Positions 25,158-34,313 of a stretch of DNA of 36,064 nt are shown here, piece after piece. The notes under the pieces were generated by a model, which saw only the letters and a list, made by a program, of their open reading frames with translations, ran no database searches and was not told where the DNA came from. Position numbers and translations under genes: made by a program. The stretch is from Bacteroidales bacterium. Lineage in GTDB: Bacteria > Bacteroidota > Bacteroidia > Bacteroidales > UBA4417. Numbering within the stretch: position 1 is the stretch's first letter; each line of letters opens with the position of its first letter. The DNA is taken from assembly GCA_016707785.1 (NCBI GenBank), contig JADJGZ010000003.1, positions 1-36,064 of the forward strand. Direction: 5' to 3'.

Positions 25158-25991
25158 ATGAAGATTAAAAAGATACTATTGTACCTGGGAGGAGTCATCC
25201 TTGTAATGATGATGGCACTCATCATTTATCTTTACCCGTTTTACACATTTTTCTTCACTGATAATTCCACAATTATCGATGAAAAGCTTACGATGATAAG
25301 TGGAGCGGGGAATAGCTGTCTTTTGGAAACAGACAGTGCCATTGTAGTGATTGACACTAAAATGGGGAAAATGGGAAAAAATCTCGAAGTACTTGCCCGG
25401 GGAAAAGCCAATAACAAGAAAATCATTGTGATCAATACACATATCCATGGCGACCATATCTATGGAAACAGGAATTTTAAGAATTGCACCATTTACATGG
25501 GTGCTTATGGCTCCATTTTTGCGAAAGCCAATATTGAACCTGAAGATTATCCAACCCATTTTGTAAAAGATAGTATTGTGCTTAAACTGGGAGATGAAAC
25601 CCTTGTCCTTTATAACATTGGCCAGGCTCACACCTTCGCTGATATGGTGATTTATATGAAAACCAGGAAACTACTGGTATCCGGAGACCTTATCTTTAAT
25701 CAGATTCATCCGGCACTCATTCGAGAAGATGGCACAAATATTGAAAAATGGAGCCGCGCCCTGGATATTCTGCCGGGATTATGGGAAATTCAAACCATTA
25801 TTCCCGGCCATGGCAACCCGGGTGGAATCGATCTGCTGCTGGATCTCAAAACCTATTTTATAGATCTGAAAAAAGCTTCACTTTCTGAAAAGACTTCAGA
25901 AGAGATCTTATTGAAATACAAATCATGGATGAAGATGCCACTTATGTCTTCTACTGAAAGGACATTGGATTATATCAGAGAGAATCCATAA
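25158..25991 (+). CDS. Membrane-anchored metallo-beta-lactamase-fold hydrolase
   Basis: A 277-residue protein with one N-terminal hydrophobic helix (KILLYLGGVILVMMMALIIY, an uncleaved anchor or signal) and an MBL fold. Metal motif NTHIHGDHIYGN (HxHxDH), then GQAHTFADMVIYM, the SGDLIF aspartate and the C-terminal PGHGNP histidine, so all ligands of a two-metal site are present. Substrate unknown; similar proteins are annotated as beta-lactamase-like or glyoxalase-II-like. It follows the T9SS cargo gene by 34 bases on the same strand, so both may share a transcript. It is unrelated in detail to the MBL domain of the fusion at 18854-21382. Confidence 0.88.
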   Translation: MKIKKILLYLGGVILVMMMALIIYLYPFYTFFFTDNSTIIDEKLTMISGAGNSCLLETDSAIVVIDTKMGKMGKNLEVLARGKANNKKIIVINTHIHGDHIYGNRNFKNCTIYMGAYGSIFAKANIEPEDYPTHFVKDSIVLKLGDETLVLYNIGQAHTFADMVIYMKTRKLLVSGDLIFNQIHPALIREDGTNIEKWSRALDILPGLWEIQTIIPGHGNPGGIDLLLDLKTYFIDLKKASLSEKTSEEILLKYKSWMKMPLMSSTERTLDYIRENP

Positions 25992-26083
25992 ACTGATTTT
26001 CTTGTCGCATCCTGATTCCTCACTCATTACTTTTTTCAAATTTTCAATCAAGCCCCCGACTATTAGGCTTTCAGATTTCATAT

Positions 26084-26091
26084 TACTTTTG
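26084..26091 (+). promoter_or_regulatory. Candidate -7 element (TACTTTTG) for the alpha-glucosidase gene
   Basis: TACTTTTG matches TAnnTTTG and lies 25 bases before the ATG at 26116, the same spacing as for buk and icmF. It supports the ATG at 26116 over the longer frame opening with TTG at 26002. The -33 box is not obvious. Confidence 0.4.
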
Positions 26092-26115
26092 CCAATAGTA
26101 AAATCCGGTCATAAG

Positions 26116-27813
26116 ATGGGCAATAATCAATATACTCCAGGGCTTTCTGATAGTTGCTGGTGGAAGGAAGCAGTCGTTTATCAAATCTATCCCAGGAGTT
26201 TCATGGACAGTAACGGTGATGGAATCGGAGACCTGAAGGGGATCACCTCTAAACTCGACTATATCAAAGACCTGGGCGTTGATGTAGTATGGCTTAACCC
26301 CATCTTTGCCTCTCCAAATGACGATAATGGTTATGACATCAGTGATTACAGGGAAATAATGTCCGATTTCGGAAACATGCAGGACTTTGATGAATTGCTG
26401 GAAGGAATGCATGCCCGGGGGATTCGGCTGGTACTTGATTTGGTAGTAAACCATAGCAGTGATGAACACCCCTGGTTTGTTCAAAGCAGGTCAAGCTGTG
26501 ATTCTTCATACAGGAATTATTATCATTGGTGGCCTGAAGAAAAAGGAACACCTCCTGCACGATACAGTATTTTTGATGTTGAAAATAATGCCTGGATGTA
26601 TGATGCTCATACAAAAGCCTGGTACTTACATTATTTTTCGAGGAAGCAGCCGGATTTGAACTGGGAAAACCCCTTATTAAGAGAAGAAATATATGAAATG
26701 ATGCGGTTCTGGTTCGGGAAGGGCATTGATGGATTTAGAATGGATGTAATCTCCTTTATTTCTAAGGACACTTCATTCCCTGAACTTGAGTTCCAAACCG
26801 ACCAGGAATTCCTGCAGTACTATGCTAAAGGCCCTCATTTACATGATTATTTGCAGGAGATGAATGAAGAAGTCCTTCGGCATTATGACATAATGACGGT
26901 TGCAGAAGGGGCTGGAGTTATTTCAGATGATGCCATTAAATTCGTCGATCCTGATAGGAAAGAGCTGAATATGTTATACCATTTTGAAGGAACAGACCTT
27001 AAACCTCAGCCTGGCAGAATAGATCCCGGGTATGATCTTTCTGCTTTTAAAGATATCTACACTAAATGGGATCAGGTTTATGAAAATACGGGTTGGGGAA
27101 CAATTTACCTGGGGAATCATGATCAACCCCGAATGGTGAGCCGGTGGGGAAACGATACCCCCGGATTCAGGTTCCTCTCTTCAAAAATGCTTTCTACCTT
27201 CTTGTTAACAATGAGATCGACACCTTATGTGTATGCAGGTGATGAATTGGGAATGGCAAATATCCGGTTTAAGGATATCAATGAATACAATGATATTGCA
27301 ACCCTTAACCGGTATCATAAAATCGAAGCAGAAGGAGGTGACACTCATGCTTTTCTTGAAGAAATGAAAGATTTTTCCCGCGACAATGCACGTACACCTT
27401 TTCAATGGGATAATAGTGAATATGCCGGTTTTACAAAAGGAATTCCCTGGATCAGCCTGAATCCTGATTATCTCCAGGTAAACGCAAAAATCCAGGAGAC
27501 AGATCCTGATTCAGTTTTAAATTATTTCAGGCGACTTGTCCATTTGCGTAAACAACACAAGGCATTAATTTATGGAAAGTATTCACTTCTTGACAAAGAA
27601 AACCCAAAGGTTTATGCTTATTCCAGATCATGGGAAAATGACACTTACCTGGTTTTGTTAAACTTCAGCAAATCAATGGCTACTTTCAACATTCCCTGGG
27701 AACTTTCTGAATTATCTCTCTTGCTTGGAAACTATAATCCCTCATTTATTACTGATAGTCTTCAACCTTTTGAAGCCATTGTAGCCAAGGTTATCCAACG
27801 AAAATCTGAGTGA
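26116..27813 (+). CDS. GH13 alpha-glucosidase (oligo-1,6-glucosidase type)
   Basis: A 565-residue glycoside hydrolase of family 13 (subfamily 31-like), hydrolysing alpha-1,4 or alpha-1,6 glucosidic ends of oligosaccharides. The ATG at 26116 gives the usual start WWKEAVVYQIYPRSF. Conserved regions: DVVWLNPIFASPNDDNGYDI, DLVVNHSSDEHPWF, GFRMDVISFI with nucleophile Asp210, VAEGAG with acid/base Glu264 and LGNHDQPRMVSRWG with Asp336. The C-terminal beta domain begins after the NARTPFQWDNSEYAGF motif. No signal peptide, so probably cytoplasmic. The gene stands alone without susC/susD-type or transporter genes. It could also be a sucrose-active or trehalose-6-phosphate hydrolase; QPDLNWENP and the lack of a phosphate-binding motif favour plain alpha-glucosidase. 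Confidence 0.9.
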   Translation: MGNNQYTPGLSDSCWWKEAVVYQIYPRSFMDSNGDGIGDLKGITSKLDYIKDLGVDVVWLNPIFASPNDDNGYDISDYREIMSDFGNMQDFDELLEGMHARGIRLVLDLVVNHSSDEHPWFVQSRSSCDSSYRNYYHWWPEEKGTPPARYSIFDVENNAWMYDAHTKAWYLHYFSRKQPDLNWENPLLREEIYEMMRFWFGKGIDGFRMDVISFISKDTSFPELEFQTDQEFLQYYAKGPHLHDYLQEMNEEVLRHYDIMTVAEGAGVISDDAIKFVDPDRKELNMLYHFEGTDLKPQPGRIDPGYDLSAFKDIYTKWDQVYENTGWGTIYLGNHDQPRMVSRWGNDTPGFRFLSSKMLSTFLLTMRSTPYVYAGDELGMANIRFKDINEYNDIATLNRYHKIEAEGGDTHAFLEEMKDFSRDNARTPFQWDNSEYAGFTKGIPWISLNPDYLQVNAKIQETDPDSVLNYFRRLVHLRKQHKALIYGKYSLLDKENPKVYAYSRSWENDTYLVLLNFSKSMATFNIPWELSELSLLLGNYNPSFITDSLQPFEAIVAKVIQRKSE

Positions 27814-27897
27814 TAACCAGTTCTAATCCAATGGCTATATCATGCTAAAGAACAGAAATCTGAATTTGTTGTTTTCATTGAACATAAGTCCAAGATA

Positions 27898-28980
27898 TTG
27901 ATATCAGCACAAGACATAAGGAAAATCAGGCTATGGAATCAGCATTTATCCGGTGGGCAATGTAACACCCCTTTAGATCTGGTAAAATGGATGGGAGCTC
28001 TCCAGGCCCAGGATAAAAGCATGGTTAAGTGGGCAATAGGAAGCAGGCTGGCAGATATAAATATTACTTCTGTTGATGATGCCCTGGATAGAGGGGAAAT
28101 CCTTCGGACCCATGTCCTCCGTCCAACCTGGCACCTTGTCCCTGCAAAAGATATTGGATGGATGATTGCACTTACAGGCCCACGGATCAGGTCATCCACA
28201 ACTTCAAGACTTCAGCAGCTTGAGTTAACCCCTGAAACATTGCATCTTAGCAATGATCTGTTATGCAAGGCATTGGATGAAACCGGGCATATGAGCCGGG
28301 AAGATTTGATGTTACATCTGCAAAGACATGGCATCATGACCGATGAGAACCGGTCCTCACACATCCTGATGAATGCTGAAATGGAGGGTTTGATCTGCAG
28401 TGGCCCCAGTCTTTCAGGTAAACAAACCTATGCACTATTGGCTAAAAGGGTGCCTGAAAAGATATCTCTTACAAAGGAAGAAAGTCTTTATGAATTGGCC
28501 AGAAGATATTTTTTAAGCCATGGTCCGGCTACCCTGGCAGATTTTTGCTGGTGGTCAGGCCTCGGTATCCATGAGGCAACAACCGGCATCAGTTTAAACA
28601 TGAACGGTATGATTAAGGCAACGAACGGTTCTTCTGAATATTGGTTTTTTGAGCCAAAAACACCGGCTTACAACAAGCATCCTCAAGTTTTCCTACTACC
28701 TGCCTTTGATGAATTCGTGATTAGTTATAAAGATCGCAAGGAAATAATCCCTGTTTCAATCCAGAGAAAAGCCATTTCGAATAATGGCATCTTTTATCCC
28801 ATTGTATTATATAATGGAGAGGTGATTGGAACATGGACAAGAAAACATGGTCCCCGCCAACTATCAATCAATATCCGTTACTTTAGCAAGCCTGGTCTGG
28901 CCGTTCAGGAGCAGGTTAATCGTCGGGCTGAAGAGTTAGGGATTTTCTACGGACAAAATGTGAAAATTTCCCATGAATAA
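27898..28980 (+). CDS. Winged-helix protein of the AlkZ/YcaQ (HTH_42) DNA glycosylase-like family
   Basis: A 360-residue protein of the HTH_42 superfamily that includes the DNA interstrand-crosslink glycosylases AlkZ and YcaQ. The N-terminal KWMGALQAQDKSMVKWA segment carries QAQ (Gln36, Gln38), the place of the catalytic QxQ of AlkZ. Then come ILRTHVLRPTWHLVPAKDI and the second winged-helix block LARRYFLSHGPATLADFCWWSGL. A C-terminal beta domain includes LLPAFDEFVISYKDR. Many family members are annotated only as winged-helix proteins, and crosslink repair here is inferred. The start appears to be TTG at 27898; no in-frame ATG or GTG lies nearby and the family N-terminus fits that position. 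Ends just before a bidirectional terminator. Confidence 0.85.
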   Translation: MISAQDIRKIRLWNQHLSGGQCNTPLDLVKWMGALQAQDKSMVKWAIGSRLADINITSVDDALDRGEILRTHVLRPTWHLVPAKDIGWMIALTGPRIRSSTTSRLQQLELTPETLHLSNDLLCKALDETGHMSREDLMLHLQRHGIMTDENRSSHILMNAEMEGLICSGPSLSGKQTYALLAKRVPEKISLTKEESLYELARRYFLSHGPATLADFCWWSGLGIHEATTGISLNMNGMIKATNGSSEYWFFEPKTPAYNKHPQVFLLPAFDEFVISYKDRKEIIPVSIQRKAISNNGIFYPIVLYNGEVIGTWTRKHGPRQLSINIRYFSKPGLAVQEQVNRRAEELGIFYGQNVKISHE

Positions 28981-29019
28981 CCCCCCGAGTTCATTGTTTT
29001 ACAACTCATACGGCATAAA

Positions 29020-29043
29020 AAAGGCGGACAATCATCCGCCTTT
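29020..29043 (-). terminator. Rho-independent terminator between convergent genes
   Basis: A perfect 9-bp stem AAAGGCGGA / TCCGCCTTT around a 6-base loop (29029-29034). On the minus strand the stem is followed by a run of six T, so it is a good terminator for the peptidase gene ending at 29068. On the plus strand only three T follow, so it may work less well for the AlkZ-like gene ending at 28980. Confidence 0.85.
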
Positions 29044-29067
29044 CATATAAATATGCGTATCCGTTTC

Positions 29068-31114
29068 TCATTTTATCATTTTCAAGGCTTCATCAACAGC
29101 TCTCAGCATAGGTTCAACGGCAATTGGTTTCCCTACAGCACCTTTCATCCATGCCTGAGGGACAAGACGTCCTTGTTGGTACATACGATCTACCTCATCA
29201 GCAAATTTCCTGTCTTTAATAAAACCATCGATTTGGAAGTCGATAAGATGACCAACAGGATAGTTTGAAAGATAAAGTGGGTTATCGATCATATGTGAAT
29301 AGATGGCGAGAATAGGTTCATCTTTAGTGCCAAAAACCGGAGCATAGTACTTGTTCCAGACTTCTTTGGCAATACTGATTACTGAAGTTTTCAATTCAGC
29401 GGGAGTAGCTTTCGGATTTTCGTACATCCACTTCCATACCTGCATATCTACCAGTGAAACACCCATTATTTCATAGCTTGACCAAAGGGCATCCAATGCG
29501 GCATTATATTCCTTATTGGGATCATTATCATTAATACCCAAAAGAGAAAGATCTCTTTTTTGGAAAAGGAAAGCCAGGGCTTCTGTAAATGCAGTGTTTG
29601 GCACCCCGGATAACATATAATAATCAATATCGTAAAGGTCAATGGTTTGTTCAACATTATGCCCAAATTCATGAGTGGCAATATTATACCCCTTGTAGTT
29701 CATTCCCTGTGGAGAGAGGCGGGTTCTCAACCTAGCTTTATCACCTTTCATATAGGCGCCGGCAGCATGTCCGGAACCTCTTGCCGGGTCCACCTGGATT
29801 TTTGATGCAATGTAGTCGGCACGTTCCGGGGCCCAACCCAGTTTCCTAAGCATAACAGGCATGTCCTTTTCAAAGGCTTTGGCATCAGGGTAAAGACCAG
29901 TAGTTTTGGCAGTGAGTTCATCTTCATTGATACTGCTTCTGGCTTTAAATCCATCGTACCAGATATCAAAAGGCTGTAGATCCCGACCAAGACGATGGCT
30001 GATCAGTCTTCCCACCTCGCTCACCTGTAAGGAGGTAATCAGGGTAATAAAGAGTTGCTCCACATCTTTTTCAGGGATTTCCATACTCAGTTCGAATGCT
30101 CTCTGGCTGTAAGTTGGATAGGCCGGGTAGTAAGGATCCACAGCTTTCATGGCTTTAAAGTTGTTTAGCAGCATTTCATACCGTCTGTCGGGTTCCGGAG
30201 TAGCTGTTACCTCTTTAGCATCTTTAAACAACTTGTTATCAATAGGATTCCATTTGAATTCCGGGTTATTGATCACATTTTCAGGGATACTCTGATCGAT
30301 AATTCTTTTCATTACCGCATATACCATCTTTTGTTTTTCAAGTCCATCTGGTTTACCGTAATGAGATTTCAACTCATCTCTTAATCCCCAATGTGAGATC
30401 AATTTCATCTCCGAAGGGAAATAGGTTTTGCCGGATGCGTCCACCAGGTTGCCCATCATGATATTGTATTCCGAAATATACAAATCAGATTTGCTCAAGG
30501 CTTCTGTAACCTTTTGATTTAGTTCAGCAGGCACTCTGGAAGTGAATACATCTCCCATACGGGCATACGCCCATTGTTTTCTTGTCCAGGACGCTCCTAA
30601 TTCTGTCTTTTCAGTAAGGGTATAGAAAGGAAAATTTAAAGCTGTAATAAATGCAATTTTATTCTGAAAAAGGTCATCTGTTAAATGGGCTGAAGGAGAA
30701 AATGAAGCAAACATTTCATCAATGGGAGTTAAAGCCGGACCATCCATATCAACTGGTAAGCGAAGATCCATTCCCATTTTATTAAAGTTTCCATATAACA
30801 CTTCAAAAGCATCCTGCAGCTTTAGGAAAAGGGTGTTTAATGCCGCCGTGTCATTTACAAAATGCTGTTCGCAAAATGCTGTAAATTCCTCAGAAGAACC
30901 GTCTTCCTTTTGCCAGAGGGATGCAACTTGTTTAACCCCTCTTTCAATCCTGAACTTTGCTGTTTCTCCGCAGGAATCTGTTAGTTGTTTGATTACTTTA
31001 TCCATGGTTGCCTGTTTGATAAAGGTTACCGATGCCCCGGATTTCCCGGAGGGTTGTTTACAACCTGCTAAAACTAAAGAAAGAAAGCAGGTAAAAAAGG
31101 AAAATTTTTCTCAT
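29068..31114 (-). CDS. Lipoprotein zinc metallopeptidase (gluzincin, HEFGH), with a frameshift in the signal peptide
   Basis: A 645-codon frame begins at 31005, but the real N-terminus lies upstream in another frame. From the ATG at 31114 runs MRKIFLF, then after a T6 run (about 31092-31097 on plus, as A6) comes FTCFLSLVLAGCKQPSGKSG in the frame of the main body. LVLAGC is a lipobox, so the protein (about 682 residues) would be a lipid-anchored periplasmic or outer-membrane peptidase. One T indel accounts for the break. The zinc site is THEFGHNVEQT (HExxH), with Glu in NTAFTEALAFLFQKRD as likely third ligand. The overall pattern recalls M3-like oligopeptidases, but I cannot assign a known family with certainty. 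Stands alone; followed by the terminator at 29020-29043. Confidence 0.82.
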
Positions 31115-31219
31115 CTCAGTTTGTGTTGAATGTGAGTGGTAGAATGGTGTAAATGTATATAGTTTTTTGAATGGACGACAATCACTGTTTTCAATTTAAA
31201 ACTGACTATCTGGAAATCG

Positions 31220-31764
31220 TCAGAATGAATTGTAACTGGAAATTTCTTCAATTGTTTTTCGGATTTTTTTTCGTGTTGGATAACCCTCTTCGGCATATCC
31301 AAGGCTGATTACAAGAGAAACCGTTTTATCGGAGGGAATATTTAGTAATTTTCTCAACTGCTTCTCATCATACCATCCCATCATGCAGCTGCCCAATCCT
31401 TCCTCTGCTGCCTGCAAACAAAAGTGCTCCGCTGTAATTCCCACATCAATTAACCGCCACTCCTTCTTTTTAAGAATCATGGCAAACCTGTTAAGCAGCC
31501 TTGGTTTCGTCATTACCAGAACAACTAATACCGGAGCCTGTAACGCGAATTTGTTGAACTTCACTGAACCGGAAAAAGTCGCTTTTGCTACTTCTGTCCG
31601 AAGCGGCTCTTTGTCAACAATAATGAAATGCCAGGGCTGTGAATTACTTGCTGAGGGTGCAAGACGGGCTGATTCAAGACAACGGCCTAGTTTTTCTGCT
31701 TCTACAGGCCTGTTAGAATACTTCCTGACACTTTGCCTTTGGGCAACCAGGCAAGAAAAGACAT
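31220..31764 (-). CDS. Nitroreductase-family flavoprotein, frameshifted near its start
   Basis: Residues RQSVRKYSNRPVEAEKL and SARLAPSASNSQPWHFIIVD, both typical of FMN-binding nitroreductases, are readable in the same frame as the segment from 31564 to 31220 (KFNKFALQAPVLVVLV, DVGITAEHFCLQAAEEGLGS, VISLGYAEEGYP). That frame has no ATG upstream. The best start, ATG at 31764 (MSFL), is in another frame and would be joined by one indel near a T4 run about 31750. The assembled product is about 180 residues, normal for the short NfsA/Frm-like group. It would act as a cytoplasmic NAD(P)H-dependent FMN oxidoreductase of unknown substrate. Divergent from the Memo-AMMECR1 gene, 49 bases apart. Confidence 0.8.
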
Positions 31765-31813
31765 TGAATTGTTTTTTTGAGTAACTTTATAATGAAATAG
31801 CTTCTTGCACGCT

Positions 31814-32665
31814 ATGATACCATCAAAAATACAACTTTTAGCCTCAGTCATACTAATGAGCTTCCAGGCAAGTTGCTGTTTAAGAAATAATCCAGCAGAA
31901 TTTATGAATCCACCTGACTCCATCCTGATTGATAGAAAGCCTGCAGTAGCCGGCCAGTTTTATCCTTCAGAGGCTAAAAAACTGGAATTAATGGTAGCCG
32001 GATATTTAAAAAAAATAAACATCCCTTCTGATGCAGTAACAACCCAGGCTATTATTACCCCTCATGCAGGCTTTGTATTTTCCGGCCAGGTTGCTGCAGC
32101 CGCATTCAGGCAGATTGATCCCAATAAGGCATATAAAACAGTGTTCCTCATAGGGTGTAGTCATCGGTCCTCCTTTGCCGGGGGCTCTGTTTATACAGAG
32201 GGTAATTTCATAACTCCATTAGGCAAAGTGGAGGTAGATCTGGAATTGAGCAGACGTTTGGCTAAAGACAACTCCTTTCTTTCCTTCAATCCTGCTTACC
32301 ATAATGAAGAACACTGCCTTGAAGTACAATTACCTTTTTTACAACAAACCCTCTTAAAGCCTTTCAGGATTGTTCCTATTTTATTGGGGACCAGAGACAA
32401 ATTAATTTGTAAGCGAATTGCAGAAACTTTAAAACCTTATTTCAGGGAGGAAAACTTATTTATCATCAGCAGTGATTTCTCACATTATCCTTCCTATTCT
32501 GATGCCTGCAAAGTGGATAAAGTGCTGGCTGATGCTATTCAAAGTAATGATCCATCGGGATTTATCCTACGAAGAATCATGCCTGACAAAATCTATTCCC
32601 AACCTTGCCACAGGCTGCTGCTCATGGCCGGCTATACTGACATTGCTATACATGACCGAAAATGA
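31814..32665 (+). CDS. Memo-domain (AmmeMemoRadiSam system protein B) part of a Memo-AMMECR1 fusion
   Basis: The frame from ATG 31814 starts with a lipoprotein-like signal (LLASVILMSFQASCC) and then the Memo domain: RKPAVAGQFYPSEAKKLE, IITPHAGFVFSGQVAAAAF, VFLIGCSHRSSFAGG, NEEHCLEVQLPFLQQTL, ISSDFSHYPSYSDACK. Memo-like proteins have a dioxygenase-related fold with a histidine-rich metal site. They occur with AMMECR1 and a radical SAM enzyme in an uncharacterised three-part system; no radical SAM gene is visible here. The frame stops at 32665, but the Memo C-terminus (YRNSGDSDYGDHERVVGY) continues in another frame at about 32695-32750, so one indel lies near 32640-32660. Confidence 0.85.
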   Translation: MIPSKIQLLASVILMSFQASCCLRNNPAEFMNPPDSILIDRKPAVAGQFYPSEAKKLELMVAGYLKKINIPSDAVTTQAIITPHAGFVFSGQVAAAAFRQIDPNKAYKTVFLIGCSHRSSFAGGSVYTEGNFITPLGKVEVDLELSRRLAKDNSFLSFNPAYHNEEHCLEVQLPFLQQTLLKPFRIVPILLGTRDKLICKRIAETLKPYFREENLFIISSDFSHYPSYSDACKVDKVLADAIQSNDPSGFILRRIMPDKIYSQPCHRLLLMAGYTDIAIHDRK

Positions 32666-33339
32666 CACATCCATCGTTTATAAGCAAATTATGTATAGAA
32701 ACTCGGGAGATTCTGACTATGGTGATCATGAAAGAGTTGTCGGATACCATGCCATCAGCATAAAACGTATGCCTAAAGATACCGGGTTCTCGCTGTCGAA
32801 AGAGGAACAACAAATGTTGCTTTCTATCGCACGCAATACCATAAAGAGTATTTGAATAGTGAGAAAATCCTGAAAATTGATACAAGTTCCCTTTTGCCCG
32901 GATTAAAACAACTAGCCGGAGCCTTTGTAACTTTAAGGATAAATGGATCGTTGCGAGGTTGTATTGGTCGGTTTGAATTCGACAAACCGCTTTTCCACAT
33001 CGTTCAGAAATGTCCGTTGCAGCTTCTGTAAGTGATTACCGCTTCTCACCCCTTGAACCTGAAGAGTTAGAAAGCACAGAACTGGAGATTTCCGTTCTCA
33101 CTCCTTTGAAAAAAATTCACTCAATTAGTGAAATTCAGTTGGGACGAGATGGAATCTATATTAAAAAAGGAAATCACGCAGGCACTTTTTTGCCCTCTGT
33201 TGCCACTGATACAAAATGGTCCCTGGAAGAATTCCTTGGTCATTGCTCCAGGGATAAGGCAGGAATTGGCTGGGATGGCTGGAAAGACAGAGATACTGAA
33301 ATTTTCATTTACCAGGCTTTTAGTTTTGGGGAAGATTAA
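32666..33339 (+). pseudogene. Continuation of the fusion: Memo C-terminus and AMMECR1 domain, frameshifted
   Basis: After the Memo end (ISIKRMPKDTGFSLS) the sequence runs directly into an AMMECR1 domain with no start or stop structure between them: KEEQQMLLSIARNTIKEYL, FVTLRINGSLRGCIGRFEF (the hallmark LRGCIG box), SVAASVSDYRFSPLEPEELES, ELEISVLTPLKKI, and LPSVATDTKWSLEEFLGH at the end. Frames change near 32845 and 33010. The whole Memo-AMMECR1 protein would be about 508 residues. A one-polypeptide B-A fusion is consistent with the two families acting together. The function of AMMECR1 is not established. Confidence 0.75.
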
Positions 33340-33554
33340 TCCTTCTATCCATAACCTTAAAGCCCCGCAAAATCCTCAATACGTAAAGTTAAATTTTCAA
33401 GGATTCAATCAGCAAAATATCATTGTGTTTCAGTATATTTGATTCTGTTTTTCAACTTGTCAATTCAAAATATTCATTTTTTATACTACTGTAATTCGCT
33501 GATTTATAATTTGTTTCTTTTCTATACCTGTTCAATTATTAAACTTTTCATCCG

Positions 33555-34248
33555 ATGAAGCTAATCTCTTATGTTTCAGATTTTTTCTCATTACTCTATC
33601 CAAGGTTATGCCTTGCTTGTGGAAACTCCCTTTTTAAGCACGAACAGGTACTCTGCACTCAATGCCTTTTTGATCTTCCAAAGACAAATTACCATAAAGT
33701 CCCCGACAATCCATTGGACAAGATTTTCTGGGGCAGAGTACCTGTTTTCAGAACCGCAGCATTATATTTCTTTGTGAAAGGTGGAAAGGTTCAGCATTTG
33801 GTTCACCAACTTAAATAAAGGAATGAAGAAGCCGGAATTTATCCGGAAAACTCCTTGGCAAAGAATTAATGCTGGAACAGGATTTTAAAAACATCGATGC
33901 GATAATTCCTGTACCACTTCACTGGAAAAAGCTTAAAAAGGGGATATAATCAAAGCGAACAATTTGCCATTGGACCCTTTTGAGTCCACAGGAATACCAA
34001 TAGATACAACTTCTTTTATCCGAAGCGTTTGCTACTGAAACACAGACCAGGGAAACCCGTTTTGCCCGTTTTGAAAATGTAAAAGAAATCTTTAAAGTCA
34101 CAGATGTTTCAAAGCTGAGCAATAATACATCTTGTTTGTTGATGATGTGATTACAACTGGATCCACTCTGGAATCCTGTGCCAATATTCTTCTGACAGTT
34201 CCGGGACTTAAAGTTAGCATCGCAGCCATTGCCTATGCTGTCGAATAA
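33555..34248 (+). pseudogene. comF: ComF-family phosphoribosyltransferase, frameshifted
   Basis: From ATG 33555: LLYPRLCLACGNSLFKHEQVLCTQC, a CxxC...CxxC zinc-binding N-terminus typical of ComF, then DNPLDKIFWGRVPV and ALYFFVKGGKVQHLVHQLK. The frame breaks at 33818, but downstream fragments complete the protein: IDAIIPVPLHWKKLKKRG(YNQSEQFA) at about 33894-33966 and the PRPP-binding loop VDDVITTGSTLESCANIL at about 34140-34190, with the stop at 34246-34248. Several indels are needed. ComF proteins take part in DNA uptake or related recombination in some bacteria, though most Bacteroidota homologues are unstudied. Length when rejoined, about 230 residues, is normal. Confidence 0.78.
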
Positions 34249-34313
34249 TTCCCTGAATTTATAAACCCGCTACCACTAATGAGTTCTTTTTCCCGGGTAT
34301 GATCTGGAAATTC

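Noticed and set aside
25158..25991. Duplicate of the MBL domain in the MccB fusion
   Set aside because: Both have an MBL fold, but motifs (THIHGDH versus THLHFDH), the anchor and overall sequence differ; no evidence of recent duplication.
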